Shown: in pieces, positions 1-10,083 of the stretch
Numbering within the stretch: the first letter of the stretch is position 1
Layout of the letters: each line of letters starts with the position of its first letter
DNA from: Streptomyces sabulosicollis
Lineage (GTDB): Bacteria > Actinomycetota > Actinomycetes > Streptomycetales > Streptomycetaceae
NCBI RefSeq assembly: GCF_016103465.1
Contig: NZ_JAEEAP010000016.1
Span: 1-47,094 of the forward strand
DNA length: 47,094 nucleotides
Direction of reading: 5' to 3'
Notes under the pieces: model-generated
Database searches by the model: none
The model's input: the letters and a program-made list of their open reading frames with translations, nothing else
What the model was told of the DNA's origin: nothing
Translations under genes and position numbers: made by a program

Positions 1-2712
1 GTCCGGACGCGCACCGTAAGGGCGCTCGTACTGCCCCTGGGCGAGGCACTGCCGGTGCTGACCCGGGCCCGGGCGCGGGCCGCACAGGCCGGGCCGGGCC
101 AGTGCGACCCTGCCACGGCCTTCTGGGGCGCCGCCGCCGTGCTCGCCCTGCAACTCGCGGCCCGCGGAAGGCTGCTGCCCGGGCTCACCGTCACCGACCA
201 CGACGCCTGGCGCGTCGGCCCACTCACCCCCGACGACCTGACGCGGGTGCGTGAGCTGGCCGCCGCCATGCCGCCCACCGCCCACGCGACACCGCTCCCC
301 GCCTCCGGCCCGGTGCTGCTGCCCGAGCCCGAGCGGCACCTGCGCGCGTTCCTGGACGGGGTGGCGGACGGGCTGCCGCGCTCACCCGCCGCGGCGGCGG
401 CCGCGGGCGGCCCCGCGTTCGCCGCCCCCGCGCCACGACGGCTGCCCGAACAGCGTGCCTGGGCCGCCGATGTGGCCGCCGGGCACGACGCGGGGGTGCG
501 GCTCTCGGTCCGTATCGAGCTGCTGCACGGCGTCGGCGGGAACGGTAAGGCGGACCGACCGCGCTTCCGTGCCGTCCTCCAGCTGCACAGCCTCACCGAT
601 CCGGCGCTGGTCGCGGACGCCGCCGACGTCTGGGCGGGGACCTCGCCCATCACCCCGGCCCTCGGTCCGCGCGCCCGTATGGACGCCCTGCTGACCCTGC
701 GGCGCGCGGCCCGCGCCTGGGCACCGCTCACCCCGCTGCTGTCGGCCGCCGTGCCCGACGCCCTCGACCTCGCCGACGAGGAGGTCACCGAGCTGCTCGG
801 CCCGGCGGCCGGGGCGCTGGACGCCGCCGGGGTCCAGGTGCACTGGCCCAGGGAGCTGGCCCGCGGGCTCACCGCCCGCGCCGTCATCGGCCCGGACGGC
901 GAGGACGAGACTCAGGACGACGCCGGGCCCCGGTTCCCCGCCTTCCTCTCCGCCGACGCGCTGCTGCGCTTCAGCTGGCGGTTCGCCGTGGGCGACCAGG
1001 AGCTCACCCGCGCCGAGCTGGACCGGCTCGCCGAGGCCAGCCGACCGGTGGTGCGGCTGCGCGACCAATGGGTCCTCCTCGACCCCGAGGCGGCGCGCCG
1101 CGTCCGGGACCGGCAGGACCGCAAGCTCACCCCCGCCGACGCCCTCGGTGCCGTCCTTACCGGTCGTGCCGAGGCCGACGGCACCGAGGTGGAGGTGCGG
1201 CCCACCGGCTGGCTGGAGGCCCTGCGGGACCACCTCGCCGACCCCGAGGGGACCGTCGGCACCCGGCGGGCGCCTGTGGCCCAGCCCTCCGCCCTGGCGG
1301 CCACGCTGCGCGACTATCAGCTGCGCGGCCTGGACTGGCTGGTCCGGATGACCTCGATCGGTCTCGGCGGCTGCCTCGCCGACGACATGGGGCTCGGCAA
1401 GACCATCACCCTGATCGCGCTCCATCTGCACCGTATGGGCCTCCCCGAAGCCTCCGGGCCCACTCTGGTGGTCTGCCCCACCTCGCTGATGGGCAACTGG
1501 CGGCGCGAGATCGAGCGGTTCGCGCCGGGCACCCCGGTGCGCCGCTACCACGGCTCCGCACGCAGCCTCGACGGCCTTGACGACGGCGAGTTCGTCCTCA
1601 CCACCTACGGCACGATGCGGCTGGACGCGCGGCGGCTGGCCGAGGCCGGGCCGTGGGGCATGGTGGTGGCGGACGAGGCGCAGCATGTGAAGAACCCGTT
1701 CTCGGCGACGGCGCGGCAGCTGCGCACCATCGGCGCGAAGGCCCGCGTGGCGCTCTCCGGAACGCCCATCGAGAACAACCTCTCCGAGCTGTGGGCGATC
1801 CTCGACTGGACCACGCCGGGGGTGCTGGGCAGCCACGGGGCGTTCCGCAGGCGCTACGCCCAGGCCGTGGAGAGCGGAAGCGACCCCGAGGCCGCCGCGC
1901 GGCTGGCGAAACTGGTCCGCCCCTTCCTGCTCAGGCGCCGCAAGTCCGATCCCGGTATCGCCCCCGAGCTGCCGCCGAAGACCGAGACCGACCGGGCCGT
2001 CGCGCTCACCAAGGAGCAGGCCGGGCTCTACGAGGCGGTGGTGCGCGAGATCCTCGCCGAGATCTCCGGCACCGGCGGCCTCGTCCGGCGCGGGCTCATC
2101 GTCAAGCTCCTCACCGGGCTGAAGCAGATCTGCAATCACCCGGCGCAGTATCTGAAGGAGGACCGGCCGGTGATTCCGGGGCGCTCCGGCAAGCTGGAGC
2201 TGCTCGACGAGTTGCTGGACACCATCCTGGCCGAGGGCGCGAGCGTCCTGGTCTTCACGCAGTACGTCCAGATGGCGCGCATCCTCGAGGACCACCTGGC
2301 CGCGCGCGGAGTGCCGACCCAGCTGCTGCACGGCGGTACGCCGGTGGCGCGGCGCGAGGAGATGGTGCGGCGCTTCCAGGACGGCGAGGTCCCGGTGTTC
2401 CTGCTGTCGCTCAAGGCGGCGGGCACGGGGCTCAACCTCACCCGGGCCGGGCACGTCGTGCACTACGACCGCTGGTGGAACCCGGCCGTCGAGGCGCAGG
2501 CCACCGACCGCGCGTACCGCATCGGCCAGACCCAGCCGGTGCAGGTCCACCGCATCGTCGCGGAGGGGACCGTGGAGGACCGCATCGCCGCGATGCTGAC
2601 GCGCAAACGGGAGCTGGCGGACGCCGTGCTCGGCTCCGGCGAGGGCGCGCTGACCGAACTGACCGACGCCGAGCTGGCCGAGCTCGTGGAGCTGCGGGGG
2701 ACCGAACGATGA
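1..2712 (+). CDS. SNF2/SWI2-family DEAD/DEAH-box helicase, 5' end outside window
   Basis: The reading frame is open from base 1, so the gene begins before the window; the GTG at 55 is only an internal candidate. The N-terminal ~400 codons are a poorly conserved bacterial SNF2 leader. The ATPase core follows: motif I DDMGLGKT (about 1381-1404), motif II with DEAQ (about 1672), motif III SGTPIENN (about 1756), and in the second RecA lobe the VFTQY strand (about 2251) and motif VI with AYRIGQTQPVQVHR (about 2512). Family knowledge: such proteins are dsDNA translocases that remodel protein-DNA complexes or RNA polymerase (HepA/RapA relatives). The stop overlaps the next start (ATGA), so it is co-translated with the SWIM-domain protein, a pairing common in actinomycetes. 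The exact biological role is not known. Confidence 0.93.
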   Translation, partial: VRTRTVRALVLPLGEALPVLTRARARAAQAGPGQCDPATAFWGAAAVLALQLAARGRLLPGLTVTDHDAWRVGPLTPDDLTRVRELAAAMPPTAHATPLPASGPVLLPEPERHLRAFLDGVADGLPRSPAAAAAAGGPAFAAPAPRRLPEQRAWAADVAAGHDAGVRLSVRIELLHGVGGNGKADRPRFRAVLQLHSLTDPALVADAADVWAGTSPITPALGPRARMDALLTLRRAARAWAPLTPLLSAAVPDALDLADEEVTELLGPAAGALDAAGVQVHWPRELARGLTARAVIGPDGEDETQDDAGPRFPAFLSADALLRFSWRFAVGDQELTRAELDRLAEASRPVVRLRDQWVLLDPEAARRVRDRQDRKLTPADALGAVLTGRAEADGTEVEVRPTGWLEALRDHLADPEGTVGTRRAPVAQPSALAATLRDYQLRGLDWLVRMTSIGLGGCLADDMGLGKTITLIALHLHRMGLPEASGPTLVVCPTSLMGNWRREIERFAPGTPVRRYHGSARSLDGLDDGEFVLTTYGTMRLDARRLAEAGPWGMVVADEAQHVKNPFSATARQLRTIGAKARVALSGTPIENNLSELWAILDWTTPGVLGSHGAFRRRYAQAVESGSDPEAAARLAKLVRPFLLRRRKSDPGIAPELPPKTETDRAVALTKEQAGLYEAVVREILAEISGTGGLVRRGLIVKLLTGLKQICNHPAQYLKEDRPVIPGRSGKLELLDELLDTILAEGASVLVFTQYVQMARILEDHLAARGVPTQLLHGGTPVARREEMVRRFQDGEVPVFLLSLKAAGTGLNLTRAGHVVHYDRWWNPAVEAQATDRAYRIGQTQPVQVHRIVAEGTVEDRIAAMLTRKRELADAVLGSGEGALTELTDAELAELVELRGTER

Positions 2713-3983
2713 GCCGTACCGAGTCCGAGCGCACCTTCGCCGCACTGCCGCCCGCCCGTGGCCGCGGCTTCGCCCGCACCTGGTGGGGGCAGGCGTGGCT
2801 GAAGGCCCTGGAGGACACGGCGCTGGACGGCGAGCAGCTGAGGCGCGGCCGCAAGCAGGCGCGCGAGGGAGCGGTGGGCGCGGTGTGCGTACGCCCCGGC
2901 CGGGTCACCGCCGTGGTGCGGGACCGCGACCACACGCCCTACCGGTCCGATGTGCTGCTGCGGGAGTTCACCGACGCGGAATGGGACCGGCTGCTGGGGG
3001 TGGTCGCGGACCGCTCCGGCCACATCGCCGCCCTGCTGGACCGCGACATGCCCCCGCAACTGGCCGAGGACGCGGCGGCCGTGGGCGTCGAACTGCTGCC
3101 GGGGATAGGCGATCTTGAGCCGGAGTGCGGCTGCGAGGCGTGGGACCACTGCCCGCACACCGCCGCGCTGTGCTACCAGCTCGCCCGGCTGCTGGACGAG
3201 GACCCGTACGTGCTGTTCCTGATGCGCGGACGCGGGGAGCGGGAGCTGCTGGACGAGCTCCAGGTGCGCAGCGCGGCGCGGGCCGTCCACCTGCCGCGAA
3301 CGGCGGAGGACGCCGCTCCCCCGGCCCCGGAGGGCGTACCGGCCCGGGAGGCGTTCGCCGTCCCCGGCCCGGCGACGCTGCCCGCGCCCCCGCCCGCCGT
3401 CGCCGCGCCCGGCCGTCCCCCGGCGCTGGCGGGCGGCACGGACCCGGCCGAGGGGCTGGACGTCGCCGCGCTGGAGTTCCTGGCGGCGGACGCCGCCGTG
3501 CGCGCCCAGCGGCTGCTGGCCGAGGCGCTCGCGCCCGGCCACGCCACCTCGCCGGTCCCGGCCGCGCTGACGGTGTGGCAGGACACGGTGCGGCTGACCG
3601 CCGCCGGTCCCCCGGCCCCGATCGCCGCCCGGCTCGCGGCCGGCTGCGGGCGCGACCGCACCGATCTGGCGCGTGCCGTCAGCGCCTGGGAGCACGGCGG
3701 GGCCGCCGCGCTCACCGTGCTGGAGGAGGAGTGGACGCCGGACGCCGAGGCCCTCGCGCGCGCCCGCGCCCAGCTCGCGGCCGCCTGGGAGGGGGAGGAG
3801 CGGGCGCCCCGGCTGCGCGGTACGGGGAACCGCTGGACGGTGGTGGGCGCCGGTCTCCAGGTGCGGTACGGACGCGACGGCCGCTGGTGGCCGTACCGCA
3901 GGGAGCGCGGCCGCTGGTGGCCCGCGGGCCCGGCCGGACACGACCCGGCGGCGGCGCTGGCGATGCCCGGCTCCGAGGGCTGA
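2709..3983 (+). CDS. SWIM zinc-finger protein paired with the SNF2 helicase
   Basis: The 424-aa product starts at an ATG overlapping the helicase stop by four bases. It opens with a conserved block (residues 15-60, containing RTWWGQAWL). The SWIM signature CxC...CxH follows at C140, C142, C148 and H150. Residues ~200-260 are Ala/Pro-rich and probably a flexible linker. The C-terminus ends in two short repeats around GRWWPYRRE and GRWWPAG. SWIM fingers bind DNA or protein; coupling to a SNF2 gene suggests this is a partner or targeting subunit of the helicase. That partnership is inferred from the overlap, not shown. Other frames here are also open, but this one has the zinc motif and the overlapping start. 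Confidence 0.9.
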   Translation: MSRTESERTFAALPPARGRGFARTWWGQAWLKALEDTALDGEQLRRGRKQAREGAVGAVCVRPGRVTAVVRDRDHTPYRSDVLLREFTDAEWDRLLGVVADRSGHIAALLDRDMPPQLAEDAAAVGVELLPGIGDLEPECGCEAWDHCPHTAALCYQLARLLDEDPYVLFLMRGRGERELLDELQVRSAARAVHLPRTAEDAAPPAPEGVPAREAFAVPGPATLPAPPPAVAAPGRPPALAGGTDPAEGLDVAALEFLAADAAVRAQRLLAEALAPGHATSPVPAALTVWQDTVRLTAAGPPAPIAARLAAGCGRDRTDLARAVSAWEHGGAAALTVLEEEWTPDAEALARARAQLAAAWEGEERAPRLRGTGNRWTVVGAGLQVRYGRDGRWWPYRRERGRWWPAGPAGHDPAAALAMPGSEG

Positions 3984-4237
3984 CGCGGCGCACGGCCGGT
4001 GGCGGCGCCCCTCCGCCATCGGCCTCGGGCCCGCGCTGCCGGACCACGGCGCGGCCGTGCCCGTCCCGACCGGCCCTCCGCGGCGGCCGGTGGCCACGGA
4101 CCAGGCGGGCCGAAGAGCCAGGCGGGCCCGGGAACCGGCCACGCCGAAGGCAGCGGGGCGGCAACCTTTGGGCGGGCCGTGGAGACCGTAAGGCGTCAAC
4201 CCCCTCGGCACGCCTCCACGGGACGGAGTCACCGACC
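3984..4237. other. Intergenic gap between SWIM gene and pectinesterase
   Basis: This 254-base stretch has no convincing gene. A 7-bp stem (4069-4075 with 4085-4091, 9-nt loop) could help terminate the helicase operon. The last ~60 bases should hold the pectinesterase promoter, but I see no clear -35/-10 pair. The bases just before the ATG include GGGACGGAG, a possible ribosome binding site. Confidence 0.4.
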
Positions 4238-5311
4238 ATGACCCTCAGTCCACGGCGCCCCCGGCGCCGCCGCCCCGCTCCGCTCATCGGCTCCCTGGCC
4301 CTGGCCACCGGCGCCGGGCTGGCCGCCGCCCCGGCCCACGCCGCCACGCCCACGGCAGCGATGGCCACCATCGTGGTGGCCAAGGACGGCAGCGGCACTT
4401 ACACCACCGTGCAGGCGGCCGTCGACGCGGTGCCGGCGAACAACCCGTCCGCCGTCACCATCTCCGTCAAACCCGGTACGTACCGCGAGACGGTGAGGGT
4501 CCCCGCCAACAAGCCGCACATCCGGCTGGTGGGGACCACGAGCAGCAAGAACGACGTGACGATCGTCTACAACAACGCCTCCGGCACCCCCAAGCCCGGC
4601 GGCGGCACCTACGGCACCAGCGGCAGCGCGACCGTGGCCGTCGAGGCCGATGACTTCCAGGCCCGCAATCTGCAGTTCGTGAACGACTTCAACGAGGGCA
4701 ACACCAGCATCACCGACAAGCAGGCGGTCGCGCTGCGCACCGCGGGCGACCGGATCGTCCTGGACAACATCGGCGCGGTCGGCGACCAGGACACCCTGCT
4801 GCTGGACTCCGCGAGCAAGGACAAGGCCGGCCGGGTGTACGTCAACAACGCCTGGATCCAGGGGAACGTCGACTTCATCTTCGGCCGTGCCTCCGCCGTG
4901 CTCAACAAGTCGGCGATCCGGCTCGTCAAGCGCTACGACGGCAGCTCCGGGGGCTATGTCGCGGCGCCCTCGACTGCGGCCGGGAAGAAGGGCTTCCTGT
5001 TCATCAACAGCAACATCACCGGGGATGTCAGCAGCCGGTCGTTCTACCTCGGCCGTCCCTGGCACGCCGGCGGCGACGCCAGTCTCGATCCACAGGCGAT
5101 CGTCCGCAATACGGATCTGTCAGCGGCGATCAAGACCACGCCGTGGACGGACATGAGCGGCTTCTCCTGGAAGGACGACCGCTTCGGGGAGTACAAGAAC
5201 ACCGGCGCCGGTTCCGGTGCGGCGAGCACCGACCGGCCGCAGCTGACCGACGCCCAGGCCGCGGACTACGAGATCGCCGACTGGCTCGGCGGCTGGCAGC
5301 CGTCGTCCTGA
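4238..5311 (+). CDS. Secreted pectin methylesterase (carbohydrate esterase family 8)
   Basis: The 357-aa product has an arginine-rich N-region (RRPRRRR), a hydrophobic core and an APAHA-A cleavage site near residue 35, indicating export by Sec or possibly Tat. The mature protein carries all the family signatures: GTYRE (80-84), QAVAL (162-166), GDQD (182-185), DFIFG (212-216) and LGRPW (271-275). In characterised pectinesterases, Asp residues in the QD and DFIFG motifs are catalytic (D185, D212 here) and the Arg of LGRPW stabilises the active site. It should remove methyl esters from homogalacturonan outside the cell, giving pectate for lyases. It stands alone, ahead of the xylose genes, which fits plant-polymer degradation. 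Length is normal for the family. Confidence 0.95.
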   Translation: MTLSPRRPRRRRPAPLIGSLALATGAGLAAAPAHAATPTAAMATIVVAKDGSGTYTTVQAAVDAVPANNPSAVTISVKPGTYRETVRVPANKPHIRLVGTTSSKNDVTIVYNNASGTPKPGGGTYGTSGSATVAVEADDFQARNLQFVNDFNEGNTSITDKQAVALRTAGDRIVLDNIGAVGDQDTLLLDSASKDKAGRVYVNNAWIQGNVDFIFGRASAVLNKSAIRLVKRYDGSSGGYVAAPSTAAGKKGFLFINSNITGDVSSRSFYLGRPWHAGGDASLDPQAIVRNTDLSAAIKTTPWTDMSGFSWKDDRFGEYKNTGAGSGAASTDRPQLTDAQAADYEIADWLGGWQPSS

Positions 5312-5320
5312 GCGGCCGCC

Positions 5321-5387
5321 GCCGGAGCCCTGAGCCGGTGAAGGCCGGGGTCCCGAGGAGGTGAGGGCCGGAGCCCTGAGCCGGTGA
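5321..5387. repeat. 21-bp direct repeat in the pectinesterase 3' region
   Basis: The 21-base block at 5321-5341 (starting gccggagccctgagccgg) is repeated at 5367-5387, separated by 25 bases, just ahead of the terminator hairpin. It looks like a local duplication; no function is apparent. Confidence 0.7.
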
Positions 5388-5392
5388 GAGCC

Positions 5393-5432
5393 CCGGCCGC
5401 CGGTCCCGTCGGGGGGCGGGACCGGCGGCCGG
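5393..5432. terminator. Bidirectional terminator between pectinesterase and xylA
   Basis: A perfect 16-bp GC-rich stem (5393-5408 with 5417-5432) has an 8-nt loop. It sits in the convergent gap and can serve both flanking genes. There is no U-tract, as is usual for streptomycete terminators. Confidence 0.8.
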
Positions 5433-5451
5433 ACGCGGTCGGCCAGGCCGG

Positions 5452-6669
<1,218 letters not shown>

Positions 6670-6741
6670 TGCACGAGCATTCCGGGGAAGCCCCGTACAG
6701 CCCGCACACCGCACGACCCATGGACAAAGGGAGAGCGCGAG

Positions 6742-8199
6742 ATGGCAGCAGCAGCCGTGCCCGTGCCGCAAGGACCGCTCGTCGTCGGCGTGGACAGCTC
6801 CACGCAGTCGACCAAGGCGCTCGTCGTCGACTCCGCGACCGGTGCGGTCGTCGCCCGCGGCCAGGCCCCGCACACCGTCGGCGGCGGCAGCGACGGCACC
6901 GGTAAGGAGTCCGCCCCCGAGCAGTGGTGGGAGGCGCTCACCGAGGCGCTGCGCCAGTGCGGCACCCCGGCCCGGGAGGCGGCCGCGGTCTCCGTGGGCG
7001 GCCAGCAGCACGGCCTGGTCACGCTGGACGCCTCGGGCCGCTCGGTGCGGCCCGCCCTGCTGTGGAACGATGTGCGCTCCGCGCCGCAGCGCGACCGGCT
7101 CCTCGAGGAACTGGGCGGCCCCAAGGCGTGGGCGGAGCGGGTGGGCAGCGTGCCCGCGCCCGCCTTCACCGTCACCAAGTGGGCCTGGCTCATGGAGAAC
7201 GAGCCGGAGGCGGCCCGCGCCACCGCGGCCGTCCGGCTCCCCCACGACTACCTCACCGAGCGGCTCACCGGCTACGGAACCACCGACCGGGGCGACGCCT
7301 CGGGCACCGGCTGGTGGGCCTCGGGCACCGAGTCCTACGACGAGGGGATCCTGGACCGCATCGGGCTTTCCCCCGAGCTGCTGCCGCGCGTGCTGCGCCA
7401 CGGCGAGGCCGCCGGAACCGTACGGGAGCTGCCCGATCTGCCGCTGCCCAGCGGCGCCCTGGTGGCCACCGGCACGGGCGACAACATGGCGGCCGCCCTG
7501 GGGCTCGGTCTGCGCCCGGGGCAGCCGGTGCTCAGCCTGGGCACCTCCGGCACCGTCTACGCGGTCTCGGCCCACCGGCCCGCCGACCCCACCGGGGTGG
7601 TCGCGGGGTTCGCCGACACGCGCGACGCCTGGCTGCCGCTGGCGTGCACGCTCAACTGCACGCTCGCGGTCGACCGGATCGCGGCGCTGCTGGGCCGCGA
7701 CCGGGAGGCGGTGGAGCCGGACGGCTCGGCCGTGCTGCTGCCGTTCCTCGACGGCGAACGCACCCCCCATCTGCCGCACGCCTCGGGGCTGCTGCACGGT
7801 CTGCGCCACGACACCACACCCGGGCAGGTGCTCCAGGCCGCCTACGACGGGGCGGTCTTCGCCCTGCTCACCGCGCTGGACCAGGTCCTGGACGCGGACG
7901 CGGAGCCCGACGCCCCGCTGCTCCTCATCGGCGGCGGCGCCAAGGGCACGGCGTGGCGGGAGACGGTCCGGCGGCTGAGCGGACGCCCGGTGCGGGTGCC
8001 CCGGGCCGAGGAGCTGGTCGCCCTCGGGGCCGCCGCGCAGGCCGCGGGGCTGGTGCTGGGCGAGGACCCGGCGGCGGTGGCGCGGCGCTGGTCGACCGCC
8101 GAAGGGCCGTCCTACGGCCCGGTGCCCCGCGACGACGCGGCGCTGGAGCGGCTGTCCCACGTGCTGGGATACGCGGACGGACTGCTGCGCCACGCGTGA
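6742..8199 (+). CDS. xylB: Xylulokinase (FGGY kinase)
   Basis: The 485-aa product phosphorylates D-xylulose to xylulose 5-phosphate for the pentose phosphate pathway. The N-terminal phosphate-binding loop is GVDSSTQSTKALVVD. Other family motifs are the substrate-binding GGQQHGLV, GTGDNMAAALGLGL with LSLGTSGTVYA in the hinge region, and GGGAKG near the C-terminal adenosine site. The ATG at 6742 follows GGGAGAG at normal spacing. It lies divergent from xylA and 82 bases ahead of the ROK regulator, so it is probably in a xylB-xylR transcript. The N-terminal extension before the kinase fold is only ~13 residues, which matters for the encapsulin question below. Confidence 0.96.
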   Translation: MAAAAVPVPQGPLVVGVDSSTQSTKALVVDSATGAVVARGQAPHTVGGGSDGTGKESAPEQWWEALTEALRQCGTPAREAAAVSVGGQQHGLVTLDASGRSVRPALLWNDVRSAPQRDRLLEELGGPKAWAERVGSVPAPAFTVTKWAWLMENEPEAARATAAVRLPHDYLTERLTGYGTTDRGDASGTGWWASGTESYDEGILDRIGLSPELLPRVLRHGEAAGTVRELPDLPLPSGALVATGTGDNMAAALGLGLRPGQPVLSLGTSGTVYAVSAHRPADPTGVVAGFADTRDAWLPLACTLNCTLAVDRIAALLGRDREAVEPDGSAVLLPFLDGERTPHLPHASGLLHGLRHDTTPGQVLQAAYDGAVFALLTALDQVLDADAEPDAPLLLIGGGAKGTAWRETVRRLSGRPVRVPRAEELVALGAAAQAAGLVLGEDPAAVARRWSTAEGPSYGPVPRDDAALERLSHVLGYADGLLRHA

Positions 8200-8281
8200 G
8201 CGCCGCAGGCGGCGGCCGGGCGGCCCGGTGTCGTACCGGCCCGGCACAATGAGCGGATCGGCCGAGAGGAGACGGATTCAG

Positions 8282-9547
8282 GTGGCAGCGCCACTGCCCA
8301 ACACCCAGCAGGCGATGCGCCGGCGCAATCTCTCCCTCGTGCTGCACGCCGTAGCCGCCCACGGCCCGCTGTCCCGTGCCTCGGTGGCGGCGCGGGTGGG
8401 GCTCACCCGGGCCGCCGTCTCCACGCTCGTCGACGAGTTGATCCGGGACGGCCTGCTGGTCGAGCTGGGCCCCTCCCGGCCCGGCACGGTCGGCCGCCCC
8501 GGCAGTGCCCTGCAGCTCAACGAGCGCGGTCCGGCCGGGCTGGGCGCCGAGATCGGGGTGGACCATCTCGCGGTGTGCGCGGTGGACCTCGGCGGACGGG
8601 TACGGGCCCGTGCGGAGGTCGCGTCGGCGAACCGCGACCGCCCGCCCGCCCCGGTGCTCGCCCAGCTGGCCGGCCTGGTCCGGCAGGTCGCGGCGGAGGC
8701 GGAGCTGGGCGGGCTGCGGCCGGTGGGGCTCGCGGTGGCGGTGCCCGGCCTGGTGGCACGGGACTCGTCGCTGGTCGTCCGCGCCCCCAATCTGGGCTGG
8801 GAGGGGGTGGACATCGGCCCCGAGCTGCGCGCGGTCCTGCCCGGTCTGCCGGTGACCGTGGGCAACGAGGCGAATCTGGGCGCGCTCGCCGAGCTGTGGC
8901 GGGGCGGCCACGACCCGGCGCCCCGGGACTTCGTCCACGTCTCCGCCGAGATCGGCATCGGCGCCGCGGTCGTGCTCGACGGGCAACTGCTGCGCGGCAC
9001 CCACGGTTTCGCGGGCGAGCTGGGCCATGTGCCGGTGCGCCCCGAGGGGCCCGAGTGCGCCTGCGGCGGGCGCGGCTGCCTGGAGCAGTACGCGGGCGAG
9101 GAGGCGGTGCTGCGGGCCAGCGGCCTGTCCCCCGAGGAGGCCGCGGCCCAGCACCCGGGCCCCGGCGGCCGTATCGCCGTGCTGGCCGTGCGGGCGGCCA
9201 GCGGCGACCAGCGGGCACGGCGCGCGCTGCGCGGCGCGGGCTCGGCGCTCGGGATCGCCCTCGCCGGCGCGGTGAACCTCCTGGACCCGGAGAAGGTGGT
9301 GCTCGGGGGCGCGCTGACGCCGCTGGCGCCCTGGCTGCTGCCCGCCCTGGAGCGGGAGTTGGGCCGGCGGCTCACCGACCCGGCACGCCCGGGCAGCGGG
9401 GCGGTGACCGTCTCCCGGCTCGGCCCGGACGGTCCGCTGCTGGGCGCGGCCAGCTCGGTGGTGCAGGCGGTACTCGACGATCCGGCGGGGTTCAGGGACC
9501 CGGCCAGGGCCGGTGAGCCGGCCGGGATCAGAGGAAGCGATGCATGA
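8282..9547 (+). CDS. xylR: ROK-family transcriptional regulator, likely xylose repressor
   Basis: The 421-aa product has an N-terminal winged helix-turn-helix (residues ~12-72: repression helix pair LSRASVAARVGLTRAAVSTLVDELIRDG region) followed by a ROK sugar-kinase-like domain. The ROK zinc site CxCGxxGCxE is present as CACGGRGCLE near residue 260. I chose GTG 8282 because AGGAG at 8267-8271 precedes it; ATG 8249 and GTG 8228 are upstream alternatives. XylR proteins of this family repress xylAB and are released by xylose. The position next to xylB and the AT-rich palindrome at 6658 support that role. The stop overlaps the convergent acetyltransferase 3' end by 20 bases. Confidence 0.88.
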   Translation: MAAPLPNTQQAMRRRNLSLVLHAVAAHGPLSRASVAARVGLTRAAVSTLVDELIRDGLLVELGPSRPGTVGRPGSALQLNERGPAGLGAEIGVDHLAVCAVDLGGRVRARAEVASANRDRPPAPVLAQLAGLVRQVAAEAELGGLRPVGLAVAVPGLVARDSSLVVRAPNLGWEGVDIGPELRAVLPGLPVTVGNEANLGALAELWRGGHDPAPRDFVHVSAEIGIGAAVVLDGQLLRGTHGFAGELGHVPVRPEGPECACGGRGCLEQYAGEEAVLRASGLSPEEAAAQHPGPGGRIAVLAVRAASGDQRARRALRGAGSALGIALAGAVNLLDPEKVVLGGALTPLAPWLLPALERELGRRLTDPARPGSGAVTVSRLGPDGPLLGAASSVVQAVLDDPAGFRDPARAGEPAGIRGSDA

Positions 9548-10016
9548 TGTGCAGCCCCACATAGCCGTTCGTGGGGTGGGCGAACGCCTTGGGGACAGTG
9601 CCGATGATCTCGAAGCCCAGTGAGCGCCACAGTGCCACCGCCCGGGTGTTGCTCTCCACCACGGCGTTGAACTGCATCGCCTTGTAGCCCTCGGCGCGCG
9701 CCCACTCGAGGACGTGCTCGCCCAGGGCGCGGCCCACACCGCGCCCCCCGTGCTCGGGGGCCACCATGAAACTGGCGCCCGCGATATGCGCCGCGGGGCC
9801 CATGTGGTTGGGGTTCATCTTGGCCGAGCCGAGGACCGTGCCGTCGGGGTCGGTCGCGACGACGGTACGGCTCGGGGGCTCCGGCATCCAGATTTCGCGG
9901 GCCCGGTCCTCGTCCAGGTCGCGGGGGTAGGTGTAGGTCTCACCCGCGGCGACGATGCGGCGCAGGAAGGCCCAGATGGCGGGCCAGTCCTCGGCGGTGG
10001 CGGTCCTGATGAGCAT
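9528..10016 (-). CDS. GNAT-family N-acetyltransferase
   Basis: The 162-aa product begins MLIRTATAEDWPAIW, the typical first strand of GNAT enzymes. The acetyl-CoA pyrophosphate loop is GGRGVGRALG, followed by the AVALWRSLGFE motif near the C-terminus. The start at 10016 is chosen by protein homology pattern; an ATG four codons upstream (10028) is possible, and neither has a strong ribosome binding site. The acceptor substrate cannot be told from sequence; phosphinothricin/methionine-sulfoximine and small-amine acetyltransferases look similar. It is transcribed in the same direction as the upstream phosphodiesterase, 67 bases apart. Confidence 0.88.
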   Translation of the reverse strand: MLIRTATAEDWPAIWAFLRRIVAAGETYTYPRDLDEDRAREIWMPEPPSRTVVATDPDGTVLGSAKMNPNHMGPAAHIAGASFMVAPEHGGRGVGRALGEHVLEWARAEGYKAMQFNAVVESNTRAVALWRSLGFEIIGTVPKAFAHPTNGYVGLHIMHRFL

Positions 10017-10083
10017 GAGGGCCAGCATGGCCGTGCGGGCGGCGGCACGCGAGCGGTTTTCCCGGCCGCCGCCCCACGGGATG

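Noticed and set aside
1653-2708. Extending the SWIM-domain protein start upstream inside the helicase gene
   Set aside because: The upstream residues are an out-of-frame shadow of the helicase; the ATGA overlap at 2709 and the conserved N-terminal block mark the real start.
4067-4099. Strong terminator after the SWIM-domain gene
   Set aside because: The stem is only 7 bp with a 9-base loop and sits 85 bases from the stop; kept only as a remark in the gap entry.
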